Below, in pieces: positions 35,474 through 45,693 of a stretch of 64,000 nt of DNA. The notes beneath the pieces were generated by a model that saw only the letters and a list, made by a program, of their open reading frames with translations, did not search any database and had not been told where the DNA came from. Both the position numbers and the translations under genes were made by a program. The stretch lies in contig CM033396.1 of assembly GCA_019426215.1 (NCBI GenBank), positions 25,373,101 to 25,437,100 on the forward strand, written 5' to 3'. This stretch comes from Buddleja alternifolia. Lineage: Eukaryota; Streptophyta; Magnoliopsida; Lamiales; Scrophulariaceae. Each line of letters starts with the position of its first letter. Position 1 is the first letter of the stretch.

Positions 35474-36225
35474 CATGGTCTTAAATTTCCTCCGAAATTT
35501 CAGATTTTCGAGGGTTTCAAAGTGAAATCTCACCTTTGATCCAATTTTACAAAATATCTACTGAAATTTTCCAAAACTTTTGTCATAACCCGAAATTTCA
35601 AACTTAAAATAAAATAAAATTACTTTGTTAAATATCTACTGAAATTTACCGAAATTTTCGAAAATATTCCAAAATTCAAAATACTATTTAATTATTTATT
35701 TTTAAATAAGATTCAAAATGAATCTGCATTATTGTGGTTGTCTTGTGGTAGTTCCTGTAAATAAGTCACATCAACCCTACTTATATCATTTGCCACAAGT
35801 TTATGTTAATACTCCTACCAAGTATGTTGTGCTCGTTGTGATTCAGTAAAATACGGCATTAGAAGGATATTATCACCATTATATGTAGTACTATCAACAT
35901 TCAATGTCATAGGCTGAATACTGTCAACATTTAATTAATAATTTGTACATGCAGTATGAAAGTGGAGAAAGGATAGAGACCAATGAAAGCGATTTCGATC
36001 CTCCGAGAAACTTAATGTGGTTTTAAATGATAATTTATGTAAAAGATGCTAATTATGATATTTAAAGATATCTAAGTTTTTATTGAAAATTACCAAATAT
36101 TTCTATAAATTTCCATGATTTCTCTAAAATCAAAATCGAAATTTTGGATATCCCTGAAATTTCCATCGAAATTTTACTAAAGTTACTATTCCGAAATCTA
36201 CACCAAAACTGAAATTTAATACCTT
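35474..36225. mobile_element. 752-bp non-autonomous DNA transposon with 9-bp TSD
   Basis: GGTTGGACT stands on both sides (35465-35473 and 36226-36234). The ends are imperfect inverted repeats (left GGTCTTAAATTTC, right complement GGTATTAAATTTC) and the body is rich in GAAATTTC words. A 9-bp duplication fits Mutator-like elements. No transposase ORF. Confidence 0.8.
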
Positions 36226-36258
36226 GGTTGGACTGTATGGGTTTGCATATTCCTTCTA

Positions 36259-36259
36259 G

Positions 36260-36321
<62 letters not shown>

Positions 36322-36322
36322 T
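36259..36322. repeat. Compound (TA)n(GA)n microsatellite
   Basis: A TA run of about 17 units passes directly into a GA run of about 13 units. Confidence 0.97.
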
Positions 36323-36371
36323 CTATGCTTTGACTAAAGAACAACTAGGTAACTAATATAAATTTAATGTG

Positions 36372-36801
36372 GGAAAATCATATTTTTGGTCCTATATGTT
36401 TTGCCCTCTTCAATTTTGGTCTCTTTCATTACAAAATTCTTAAATTGTGTCCCGTAATTTTTAAAAATTCTCAGATTTAGTCCCAACTGAATTTTCCGTC
36501 CAAAATTTAACGGTCAACTCAGTTAGTCAACATTTTGACCAATTTTCTAGGGAAAGTTTTGAGCGTGAGTGACATGTGATATTGAATAATAACATCGTAA
36601 TATTGAATATAACCCGTGTGCGAGTGTGTTCATGCACGAATTCTCCCAAAAAAATTGGTTTAAATGTTGACTAAAGGAGTTGACTATAGGGACCAAATAT
36701 AGGAATTTTAAAAGTTACGGGACATAATGTGAAAATCCCCTAATGAGTGTTATCAAAATTAAAAAGGGTGAAACATATCGGACCACAAATGCAATTGTCC
36801 C
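36372..36801. mobile_element. Palindromic MITE copy 2 (Mutator-like)
   Basis: Ends GGGAAAATCATATTTTTGG (left) and, in complement on the right, GGGACAATTGCATTTGTGG. Inner arms keep 'AATTTTGGTCTC', 'AATTTAACGGTCAACT' and 'GTTGACTA'. About 430 bp, non-coding. A target duplication could not be fixed. Confidence 0.88.
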
Positions 36802-37319
36802 AATTAAATATCTACACACCCAAAAAGTTTGCATAATAAGTACTCTTTCTTGATGTTTTCAAAAAAGTACCCTTTCTCATATGACTTGGTTTATGTAAAT
36901 TAATTTACTCTAATATACAAGACCGATTAAGTTATATAACACATGATTTAATAACATAGAATACTACTGATAGGTTGAGATTTTACGCGCTTTAGCGGCC
37001 CTTATTTGTGAGATTTATATGGATTTATGCATGATTTGCTTTTTATTTGTCTATTTAGTGATTACAGGAAAAAATCGTTGCAAATTAAGAAAAATGGTGA
37101 AAAATGAGTATAAAAGAGGATTTGAAGAAAAAATTATTTATTGGAGTTGACGCCCAAACGCTAGGAATTCAACGTTCGAACGTGGGATTAAAAGTCAACA
37201 ATTTATTGGAGGAGTCAACGAACAAACTTGAGAAAGATGACGTTCGAATGTCGTGGTCGGCTGACAAGTTTTGAAAATTTCTAAATTCTAAAGCATGTAG
37301 GAGTCTTTCATTCCACTTT

Positions 37320-37327
37320 TATAAATA
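37320..37327 (+). promoter_or_regulatory. TATA box of the LTR at 36968
   Basis: TATAAATA at the expected LTR promoter position, shortly after the palindrome-rich stretch. The LTR at 63171 has the same arrangement. Confidence 0.6.
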
Positions 37328-37984
37328 CCAGATCAGTTCCTTAGGGTAGAGAGACACGTTTTAGACGCCTATAGTTGGAGAAGAGGTCACAAAATTCACA
37401 CACTTTTGTACCCTAGAAGGAAGATAAGAGAAGATTGAAGATCCAATTCTAGGGACATTTTATTTCTTGCTATTTCTTTTCATGAATACTTTAGTTTATT
37501 GTTTTTACATTATGAGTAGCTAAATTTGTAGACTAAGGTCATGCATAGGCCGAATCATGGTATTTGAGATATAAAAGTATTTTTCGTATGGATGATTATT
37601 GTTACTTTGTGTGTTAATATTGTTCTTAATGTTTCATGTGTTTCGCTAATATATGTATGATTTATTGCTTAAATTATCACTCAGGAGAGGATAATTTAAG
37701 GTGCAAGAGGGATTAATACTTCTTCTTAGTTAGTTGATGGCAGGAATGACTACATATTTCGGATGTTGTTAGCCGGATTTAATCCTAGGAATTTCTAATT
37801 CTTTAATGCGCGCATGTAATTGATAACCCTCAATTAAGCATAGATTACCAATACTAGGGAATCACTTGGTAATAATCTTAAAGAAAATTCTACCTTAGTA
37901 ACAATAATCTGAATTATGAGAAAGCGTCTATATAGATAATTGATTGTTTTATGTCGATTAATGTGTCTTAGTTGTTTTTCCATA

Positions 37985-38386
37985 CACTACAAAAAATAAT
38001 GATTTTTGCCCATGACAATATGCCATGGTGAAAAATCTCTTTGTCATGGTTAAAATCAATTGACCACGACTTTACTACGGCTTTGGTCGTGGCATTTGTA
38101 AGCATAGCCAAAACATTTACCATGATTTATAGCCATGATCAATGTTTTGTTCATTGTAAAGACCATGACTTTTAGCCATGGTAAAAAAGTGATAGGTTAA
38201 CATTTCTTTCACCATGACTAGTTAGTGCTTAAAATAGTTAGCATTCTTTTTCACCATGGCTAACTTTAGTGTGGCTATAGGAAATATCTATCACAGCCAA
38301 TCTAGCCATGAGCTTAGACCATTATAGACCACGGTTATAAGCCATGACATATATTTTCATTGCCAATACTCAATTTTCTTATAGTG
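37985..38386. mobile_element. 402-bp non-autonomous CACTA element
   Basis: Starts CACTACAAAAAATA and ends TTTTCTTATAGTG, the CACTA terminal pattern. The 3-bp duplication ATA is on both sides (37982-37984 and 38387-38389). The body is packed with direct and inverted copies of CCATGGC/GCCATGAC-type words, as expected of subterminal transposase-binding repeats. No ORF. Confidence 0.92.
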
Positions 38387-38699
38387 ATATCTATTTTCTT
38401 TAAATCATAAATTTGCGTTTTAATTTAATAATTATAATTGTTTGCTTTAGTTTTAGTTTAATTTAAGTTAACTTGATTTAATTTCAGAAGTTCTAAAATT
38501 TTAATTTCTGTGTGATTAACAAATCGGATTTATAATTCACTTTATTTCTACGTATGATCTTCTTCTTGTAATATCCACGGTTGGATTTGTCGTGCATTAA
38601 CTGCTCTCCCAAAAAGTCAAAAAGTACGCCAGCAATTCACAACACTCAAATAATTAATAGGGGAAAAGATTGACAATAACCGCTTTTATATATTTTTTT

Positions 38700-38990
38700 A
38701 ATAGGTGATGAAATGTTATCCCTCCCATGAAGTGGATGCTTACATAAATGTGGGACAGAGACAATAATTTTAAGGAGAGGTCATTCCACCAAATTTATAT
38801 GATTACAGCTTTTCCATGCAAAAGTCGAAAAACTTTGATAGAAACAATCTAAGCATTCCTAATATGGCAAGATCCACCATTATTTTTAGCCATATTATAA
38901 CCTAGCCATGTCTTAAAAACCATACTTCATACACGTATTCATTTTGTAGGATGAGTTTGACCCGGTGACGTTGAAACCAAATTAAATAAT
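38700..38990. repeat. Segment duplicated at 54590-54850 (copy 1, left part)
   Basis: Shares in the same order 'GATGAAATGTTATCCC', 'GGATGCTTACATAAA', 'GTGGGACA', 'CCATGCAAAA', 'GATAGAAAC' and 'GCCATATTATAACC' with the copy at 54590. It continues after the transposon at 38991-39724 ('CAGCCCACT...AATAGTAC' near 39780). The TATATAA-like box and lack of ORF suggest a promoter-like or transposon-derived segment; its origin is unknown. Confidence 0.7.
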
Positions 38991-39724
38991 TGGGCAAAAT
39001 ACAAGATGGCTCCTTGAACTATTTCTACTATCACATATACCCCCTAAACTTTAAAAAGTTCCAAAATAATCTTTCATAAAAATTTTCTCATCTAAACACA
39101 ACCTTACAATATTTAAGTACTTTATTGACTTACTCAATAATTCCTTTTTTTTCCTTTTAAATAAATTTTTCAAATTTAAGTTTTCAAAACTAACAAAATA
39201 TTTAAATCTTGCATTGTGTTAATTAACAAATTATGGAAAATCATCATCATTATTATTATTTAAAATCTTATTTAATTAAATCTTATTAACTAACAAATTA
39301 TTTAAATCTTATTATTTGTAAATTTATAACTTATAAATTAACAAAGTCTTTAATTTAAATTAATAAAGTTAACAAATGATCAAGTACAAGTTGTAGATTT
39401 AAACCTATAAAATTTGTATTTTTGAATTGTATCATACTCAATTGATTTATTATACGTTATTTAAGTTTAACAATTAACTCATCATATTTCAATCTTGAAT
39501 AAAATTTATAAGATTTGCAATTTCTTACAAATCTTATAAGTTCCATAAAAAAGAGAATAATCAAGTAAGTTCAGTTGGTGCTTTAATATTAATTGTAAGG
39601 TTGTGTTTGAATTTAGCATTTGGCATAACTCATGAATTTTCATCAGATATTATTTCGATACCTTTTAAAATATACGGGTATATGCGACAATAGAAATAAT
39701 TTAGGGTGCATTTCGTATTTAGTT
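38991..39724. mobile_element. 734-bp long-inverted-repeat DNA transposon
   Basis: The outer ~150 bp of each end are inverted copies (left 'AACTATTTCTAC...CATATACCC', right complement 'AATTATTTCTAT...CATATACCC'; both 'AAACACAACCTTACAAT'). Flanks TTAAATAAT (38982-38990) and CTAAATAAT (39725-39733) make a 9-bp duplication with one change. It fits a Mutator-like non-autonomous element. No ORF. Confidence 0.75.
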
Positions 39725-39739
39725 CTAAATAATATTAGT

Positions 39740-40093
39740 TCAAGCCTTGGCCTTACAAGCACTAACCAGATTTAACAACAGCCCACTGTCAAATAGTACG
39801 TAGGATAATTTGTGTATAGAGGTTATTTAATATAAAATGATTATTCAGATTGGGACATGATGATAGAGGTAAAAGTTCGACTCTTAATTTTATAAGATCA
39901 AATTGCTAGCCTGGGTTTTACAAATCAAATTGTCGTGCAATATCCGACTCATATCCACCATATTGTCATCTCTATTTGAACTATTCTCAATCTTGAGCCC
40001 AAGTCAGGTCAGGAGGGTGTACGCGCGTGTGCGTCTGCCCCTTTGACCAATTTCTACACGAATACAAGATTACCTCTTCCATTGAACTTGGAT
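39740..40093. other. Intergenic stretch
   Basis: Contains the right part of the duplicated segment (to about 39815). Otherwise nothing recognised. Confidence 0.5.
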
Positions 40094-40098
40094 ACATC

Positions 40099-40864
40099 TG
40101 TAGACAATTAAAATTTGTAGCCAATTAAATGGCGATACGTGTAAATTAATATCAAATAATTCATTTATTTACATTTAAGGATTTAATAAAATTTTTATTC
40201 TTAAATTAAATAATTGAATAATTGATATTTAAATACTTATTGTATTGACCAATTATGAGGTGCCATGTGGCAATTTTAATCATAATTAAATAATGGTGAT
40301 TATGAAAAGTCTTCCACCCCTACAACTATAAATAGGGGTTCAAATTCAAGGATTCATGGACCAATTCACCAATTCACAAGTGCATTTGAGCAAGAGAAAA
40401 CAAGAGAAGTTCTCAAATTCTCTCTACAAGTTCTTCAAATTCAAGAAGGCGTTCAAGGCAAACTTCAAGGCGTTCTAAGCAAAATTCATCAAATTATAAC
40501 GTTCGATTCGAGATTAAGGTGCTAAACCCTCGAATAAACGTTATAGAAGTTCAAATCAAGTTAAAAGGAAGATCAAAGCGACGAGTCAACCTTGAAGTTT
40601 TCAACTTTCCCAAATCATTTACATCGTTAGATCTGAGATTAAGCTATCGAGCCCTCGCATCAATGTTATAAATATTCAAATCCACATTGGAGAAGATCAA
40701 AGAAGCGATTTCGGCTCCAATATTCAAATCAAGGTTCTTGAAGTGAAGAATCAGAGGATAAATAATTAGAGATTTGTACTCATTAAATCGTTTGATTCAA
40801 TTAAATATATTTTGTACAACATTTCTTGTTTGTTAAATTGCAGACTTAAAATTTGTTGTTTACA
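40099..40864 (+). repeat. Element E 5' LTR
   Basis: TGTAGACAATT ... GTTTACA. Contains TATAAATAG at 40327-40335. Confidence 0.95.
40327..40335 (+). promoter_or_regulatory. TATA box of E 5' LTR
   Basis: TATAAATAG, preserved in the 3' LTR at 45151-45159. Confidence 0.75.
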
Positions 40865-40869
40865 AATTT

Positions 40870-40886
40870 TGGCACGCCCAGTGGGA
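40870..40886 (+). other. Element E primer-binding-site candidate
   Basis: TGGCACGCCCAGTGGGA starts five bases after the LTR end. The matching tRNA was not identified. Confidence 0.6.
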
Positions 40887-40941
40887 CGATCTCTACCTCT
40901 CATCTCTTCTTTTCATCAAAAGTTGAAGTATCAACGTCTGC

Positions 40942-42243
40942 CATGGAAAACGCCACGACTTTACAAGATCAAATATCCAACTTGAGCAAGGTCATTGAAG
41001 GGTCATTGAAGGGCTCTCCAAGCACATGCAAGAACAAGACGCTCAAATCGCAAAATTGATCAACAAGGTGGATAGTACGAATGCTAGCGACATGATGAGA
41101 AAACAACTTGAGGGTCATGAAGAAGCCGAGACGTCCATAAAACAACAATCAACTGAAAAGGAGAAGTCTTCAACTAAAGAGTTTTGAGTTTCATCTGATG
41201 GGTTAATCCCTATTGACCAGCTGAGGGAGTTCATCGTGGCGACTATTGAAGAGAAGTCTGATGGAAGCTCCAAGAAATCTTTGATGTATGTCAAGCCATA
41301 CACTCGAAGAATTGATGATTTGAAGATGCCAATTGGCTACCAACCTCCAAAATTCCAGCAATTTGAAGGCTAAGGCAATCCGAAGCAACACGTGGCTCAT
41401 TTCGTTGAAACGTGCAATGACGCTGGAACTTATGGAGATCACCTGGTCAAACAATTTGTCCGATCGTTAAAAGGGAATGCATTCGACTGGTACACGGACT
41501 TGGAAGCCAGATCAATTGATAATTGGGAACAACTGGAGCATGAATTTCTTCACCGCTTCTACAGCATTAGAAGGACGGTCAGCATGGTGGAGCTCACTAA
41601 TTCTCGCCAATGGAAAGATGAACTCGTCATTGACTACATCAATCGATGGAGGAACTTGAGCCTTAATTGCAAAGATCGCCTGTCAGAGCCTTCGGCTATA
41701 CAGATGTGCATCCAAGGAATGCATTGGGGCCTTCGCTATATCCTTCAAGGAATTCAACCTAAGACGTTCGAAGAATTGGCCACTCGAGCGCATGATATGG
41801 AGTTGAGCATGTCATCAAATGGAGTTGATGGGCCACATGTCATAGAGTCGTGGAAGCGAGAAGTCAGTAACGGGGGCAAGCATTTCCCAAATGCGTCAAA
41901 TGATGAGGCAATGATGGTAACCATCACATCCATCAAACGTCATGACAAAGGTGTTTATAAAGGACCAAAGAAGTTAACCCTCAAAGACATGCAATCAAAG
42001 CAGTATCCATTTCTCGACTCCGACGTCCCCGGGATATTTGACGATCTACTCAGCGCAAGTCTTATAGACTTTCTAGAGATGAAACGACCAGATGAAGTTG
42101 GGCGAGATGATCACCCGAAGTATTGCAAATATCATCGCTTGGTTGGTCATCCAATCCAAGACTACTTCATATTCAAAAACAAAGTCATGCAGTTGGCCCA
42201 TCAAGGAAAGATCTCGCTTGAGGAGGATGACTCTCCTCAATGA
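40942..42243 (+). pseudogene. Element E: Gag (nearly complete, few lesions)
   Basis: A reading frame from ATG at 40942 is broken by an early shift near 41010-41060 and stops near 41185 (TGA) and 41370 (TAA), then is open from 41392 to 42243. The open part has the gypsy capsid pattern ([49 protein letters not shown]) and near its end [16 protein letters not shown], the zinc-binding-like block of Tat-type Gag. Ends EEDDSPQ with a normal stop. Gag would package the element's RNA. With so few lesions it may have been functional until recently or be one of several similar copies. Confidence 0.88.
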
Positions 42244-42252
42244 AACCATCAA

Positions 42253-42690
42253 TTACACTCCCTGATACGAGCTTAAACTGTCAGCAAGACTCCTTGATAC
42301 GAGTATAAACTATCTGCAAATCCAAATGCAAATCAATTACTCCTTGATACGAGTATAAACTATCTACAAATCTCAAATGCAAATCAATTACTCCTTGATA
42401 CGAGTATAAAATGTCTACAAATCTCAAATGAAAGCAAGTAAGTCAAATTCAAATCAAACACTCCTTGATATGAGAATAAACTATCTGGAAAATCCAAATG
42501 CAAATGAAGACTCCTTGTCATGAGTAGAAACTGCCTGAAAATTTAAATCAACCACTCCTCTGATATGAGAATAAACTGTCAACAAATCAAATTCAAAGCG
42601 AAGACTCTTGACAGAGTATAAACCGTGTCAAATCAAATTAACTCGAGAATACTCCTGGCCCGCATGAGTATAAAATGTGTACGGCGTCCC
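42253..42690 (+). repeat. Nine-unit tandem array downstream of E gag
   Basis: ACTCCTTGATACGAGTATAAAC and variants start at about 42258, 42290, 42340, 42391, 42461, 42511, 42554, 42603 and 42650. The period varies from 32 to 70 bp. Non-coding. Degeneration increases toward the right end. Confidence 0.88.
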
Positions 42691-43056
42691 CCCAAAATGA
42701 AATCTCTTTGAACTACGTTATGACTTGATTGTTTCAGAGGATACATAGGCATCTTAGACACATCTCTAAGTTCAGTCACGAATATGAAATGGATTGACAT
42801 TTTCCACATGGAGCGATGGCGTTATGAACTTTGAAATTGACATCTTTTCATGATATGGGGGCATCTAACTCCTCTTTGACATTTTCTAAGTGTATTGAAA
42901 TCTTCAAAGTTTCACCACTTCATCATCAATGGGGGATGATTATCAAGAGCTACGAGATGATGGAGAATTTGAAATGCCTTCATAAGTCTTGCTCAGACGA
43001 GAACGCTAAAGCAAACTTTCAAATGCTCGTGATGATGTTCGATGGAGTTGATGTCT

Positions 43057-43944
43057 TCATTGGGAGAATCGACGCGCGAAGTTGACAAGCTGGACTATGC
43101 CACAAGGGTGTTTCCTCTCTCGACTCCCTTTGACACCAAAATCTCCAAGGGGGTTGTGAGTAGACGTTAGGCGAGTGTACTTCTTCTCTTTACGGATAGG
43201 AGTTTGGCTGTATTTCACCCTCTTCTTGGACCAGAATCTCACCCATTAGTCAACAGACATTTGGGAATATTGATTCACCTTGGATCATCCTAGAAGTAAA
43301 TAATAGACGTGGAATAAGTATTCACATGAGCGATGGAGAAATATGTGCCCCTTTTCGTCAATACCGGTGAGCTCCGTTGCATTAGGGATGACTTCGTCGT
43401 AGAAGAGTCCGGTCATGGGAAGACCTGCGAAGGCGCATAAATCCCACAGAGATATCGAAAACTCGCCAATGGAAGTCAGTAATGTATTCGTAGTGGGACA
43501 CCAAGCCTCGGAGAAGGCTTTCACGATGTTTGTGTTTCGATCATAAGTATACATCGAGGCATACACTGCATCGTAGATCCTGGCAGACAGTAACTTATCT
43601 TTGCACCGGCTAAGAATGTCCTCTGTCCACTCCCAGTAGCCTTTGATGTAGTGAAATTCACCAAGGAATTTGATGTCGTCTCCAATCCACTTCGCCTTGC
43701 CGTCAATGATGTTACGCCCCAGTGTTGGCAAAATAAGTGGCTCATTCGACGGTTGGTGGTGAGAAGATCGCAGACTCCATGCCTTAGTTGTTTTGTTCAA
43801 ATTAATTTCTTCACACCATTCCACCATGGACAATGAGTTTGTCAAACTTGGCCACCGTTTTGCCTTTCGACCGACAAGAGAAATATGAACCGATAGATGA
43901 ACACCTTCCTCCATAGGTTGGTTCTCGTTGTCAAGAATTATCAA
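43057..43944 (-). pseudogene. Element E: antisense plant-mobile-domain ORF, truncated
   Basis: An open frame on the minus strand (43285-43944, about 220 codons). The first ATG in frame is near 43914; the frame is open a little further upstream and a splice-like TTTTCAAAG lies near 43980. It reads GEFHYIKGYWEWTEDIL, AWCPTTNTLLTSIGEFS, LWDLCAFAGLPMTG and FYDEVIPNA, the plant mobile domain (aminotransferase-like, MAIN/MAIL family) pattern seen in transposons. After a break near 43285, DNA to 43057 continues the same family (WVRFWSKKRVKY, RLTSTHNPLG). The usual protein is several hundred residues longer, so the C-terminal part is missing. Its role in the element is unknown. Confidence 0.85.
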
Positions 43945-44254
43945 GTATTGATCTCTGGAAGGGGACGAAGTATCTTTGAAAAAAAATCATTGTATTACCT
44001 GCCAATGTACAACGAAACAAGGTGTTAATGAAAGTTTGCGAAAAAAAAAAAAAAAATTCAGCACGCAGTGCACAACTGTGCAAAAGGTTCGCACTTTTGC
44101 AAAAAAAAAATAAAAATAAATTTGCAATGTTATATGTGAAATCCTAGGAAATGAGAAATCAAAATATGATATACACATAGCTTACCAAGTTGAAAGAAAA
44201 GGAAGAGGGAGAAGAACATAAATTGTTTGTGTGTGTTTCTAACTAGAACTCAAA

Positions 44255-44610
44255 GCCCCATTTTATAGTGTGTTATGAAAAGAAAGATGAGAAATAAGAT
44301 AAGAAAAGGTGAGGAAATGGGGAAAATTCTTTTTCTTAATAAATTCAAAAGGTCATACAAAGTGAAATTTAAAGCAAAGCACTACATAAATAAAGGGAAA
44401 GTTTTATTTTTTTTAACTAAAGCAAGCAAAATTCTCTTCAAACTCCAATTTTATAATGTGTTATGAAAGAAAAATGAGACATAAGATGAGGAAAGTTGAG
44501 GAATTAAAGGAAAAGTGGAAAATTCTTTTCTTTGTAAATTCTAAAAGTCATATAAGTGCTACAAGCACTACATAATTAAAGGAAAAGTCTTGCTTTTGTT
44601 TATCTTTTTT
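44255..44610 (-). repeat. Direct duplication upstream of the antisense ORF of E
   Basis: About 44258-44420 and 44443-44600 are diverged direct copies: both contain 'TTTTATA(A/G)TGTGTTATGAAA', 'GAGGAA', 'GGAAAATTCTTTT' and 'AAGCACTACATAA'. Each copy includes the TATA-like box. Confidence 0.75.
44262..44274 (-). promoter_or_regulatory. TATA box for the antisense ORF of E
   Basis: The minus strand reads CACTATAAAATGGG about 320 bases upstream of the antisense ORF, followed by a pyrimidine-rich, ACA-rich leader without ATG. This is the layout of a plant pol II promoter. A second, weaker copy of the box is near 44447-44458. Confidence 0.6.
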
Positions 44611-44910
44611 TTTTAAAAATAAATAAATAATAATAATAAATATATATTTTTAAAAAAAAATTAACATATTTGTAAAAGTTGGTAGGCCACAAATATTTGA
44701 TTGTGCAAATGGGTCACCTTTGAGTTGAAATAGTAAAAAAAAAATCAAGGCCTCTATCCACAAATTCACTTGGGCTACCAAAAAATAGCTATATTTTGGG
44801 CCCATATTCAAGACCCACTTGGGCTTTCAAATCAAATTGTACAAAAAATCAAAATGTCGCGACTTATCCACTCAAGACGCATATTCAAGCATCATTCGTG
44901 GACAAGTCTC

Positions 44911-44921
44911 GAGGGGGCATT
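44911..44921 (+). other. Element E polypurine tract
   Basis: GAGGGGGCATT directly before the 3' LTR. Confidence 0.8.
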
Positions 44922-45688
44922 TGTAGACAATTAAAATTTGTAGCCAATTAAATGGCGACACGTGTAAATTAATATCAAATAAATTCATTTATTTACATTT
45001 AAGGATTTAATAAAATTTTTATTCTTAAATTAAATAATTGAATAATTGATATTTAAATACTTATTGTATTGACCAATTATGAGGTGCCATGTGGCAATTT
45101 TAATCATAATTAAATAATGGTGATTATGAAAAGTCTTCCACCCCTACAACTATAAATAGGGGTTTAAATTCAAGGATTCATGGACCAATTCACCAATTCA
45201 CAAGTGCATTTGAGCAAGAGAAGACAAGAGAAGTTCTCAAATTCTCTCTAGAAGTTTTTCAAATTCAAGAAGGCGTTCAAGGCAAATTTCAAGGCGTTCT
45301 AAGCAAAATTCATCAAATTATAACGTTCGATTCGAGATTAAGGTGCTAAACCCTCGAATAAACGTTATAGAAGTTCAAATCAAGTTAAAAGGAAGATCAA
45401 AGCGACGAGTCAACCTTGAAGCTTTCAACTTTCCCAAATCATTTACATCGTTTGATCTGAGATTAAGCTATTGAGCCCTCGCATCAACGTTATAAATATT
45501 CAAATTCACATTGAAGAAGATCAAAGAAGCGATTTCGGCTCCAATATTCAAATCAAAGTTCTTGAAGTGAAGAATCAGAGGATAAATAATTAGAGATTTG
45601 TACTCATTAAATCGTTTGATTCAATTAAATATATTTTGTACAACATTTCTTGTTTGTTAAATTACAGACTTAAAATTTGTTGTTTACA
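44922..45688 (+). repeat. Element E 3' LTR
   Basis: TGTAGACAATT ... GTTTACA, about 98 percent like the 5' LTR by eye. TATA box at 45151-45159. Confidence 0.95.
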
Positions 45689-45693
45689 ACATC

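Larger units (their letters stand above)
36968..38570 (+). repeat. Athila-like LTR fragment carrying a CACTA insertion
   Basis: It starts TGATAGGTTGAG, like the D LTR. It keeps the D-type landmarks in order: 'ACTAAGGTCATGCATAGGC' near 37540, 'GTTAGCCGG' near 37770 and 'AATAATCTGAATTATGAG' near 37905. No internal region or partner LTR follows, so it is a solo or truncated LTR. The right edge is uncertain. A TATA box (TATAAATA) is at 37320-37327. The array position holds CAACGTTCGAACG-type palindromes instead of the GC-rich ones. Confidence 0.7.
40099..45688 (+). mobile_element. Element E: young non-autonomous Ty3/gypsy element with antisense ORF
   Basis: Two nearly identical LTRs (766 and 767 bp; about 14 substitutions and one indel by eye) and a 5-bp duplication ACATC on both sides (40094-40098, 45689-45693) define it. 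A primer-site-like TGGCACGCCCAGTGGGA follows the left LTR and a GAGGGGGCAT purine tract precedes the right. The interior holds a gag relic in sense, an array of ~50-bp repeats and, in antisense, a plant-mobile-domain ORF. There is no protease, RT or integrase. Antisense extra ORFs between the coding region and the 3' LTR are known in the Tat lineage (Ogre/Retand type). Assignment to that lineage is inference. Confidence 0.92.

Noticed and set aside
42253..42690. CRISPR-like spaced repeat
   Set aside because: Units are diverged direct repeats with similar, not unique, spacers, inside a plant retrotransposon.
44275..44466. 63-codon plus-strand ORF near the antisense promoter of E
   Set aside because: It is lysine-rich text from an A-rich promoter duplication and lacks any motif.
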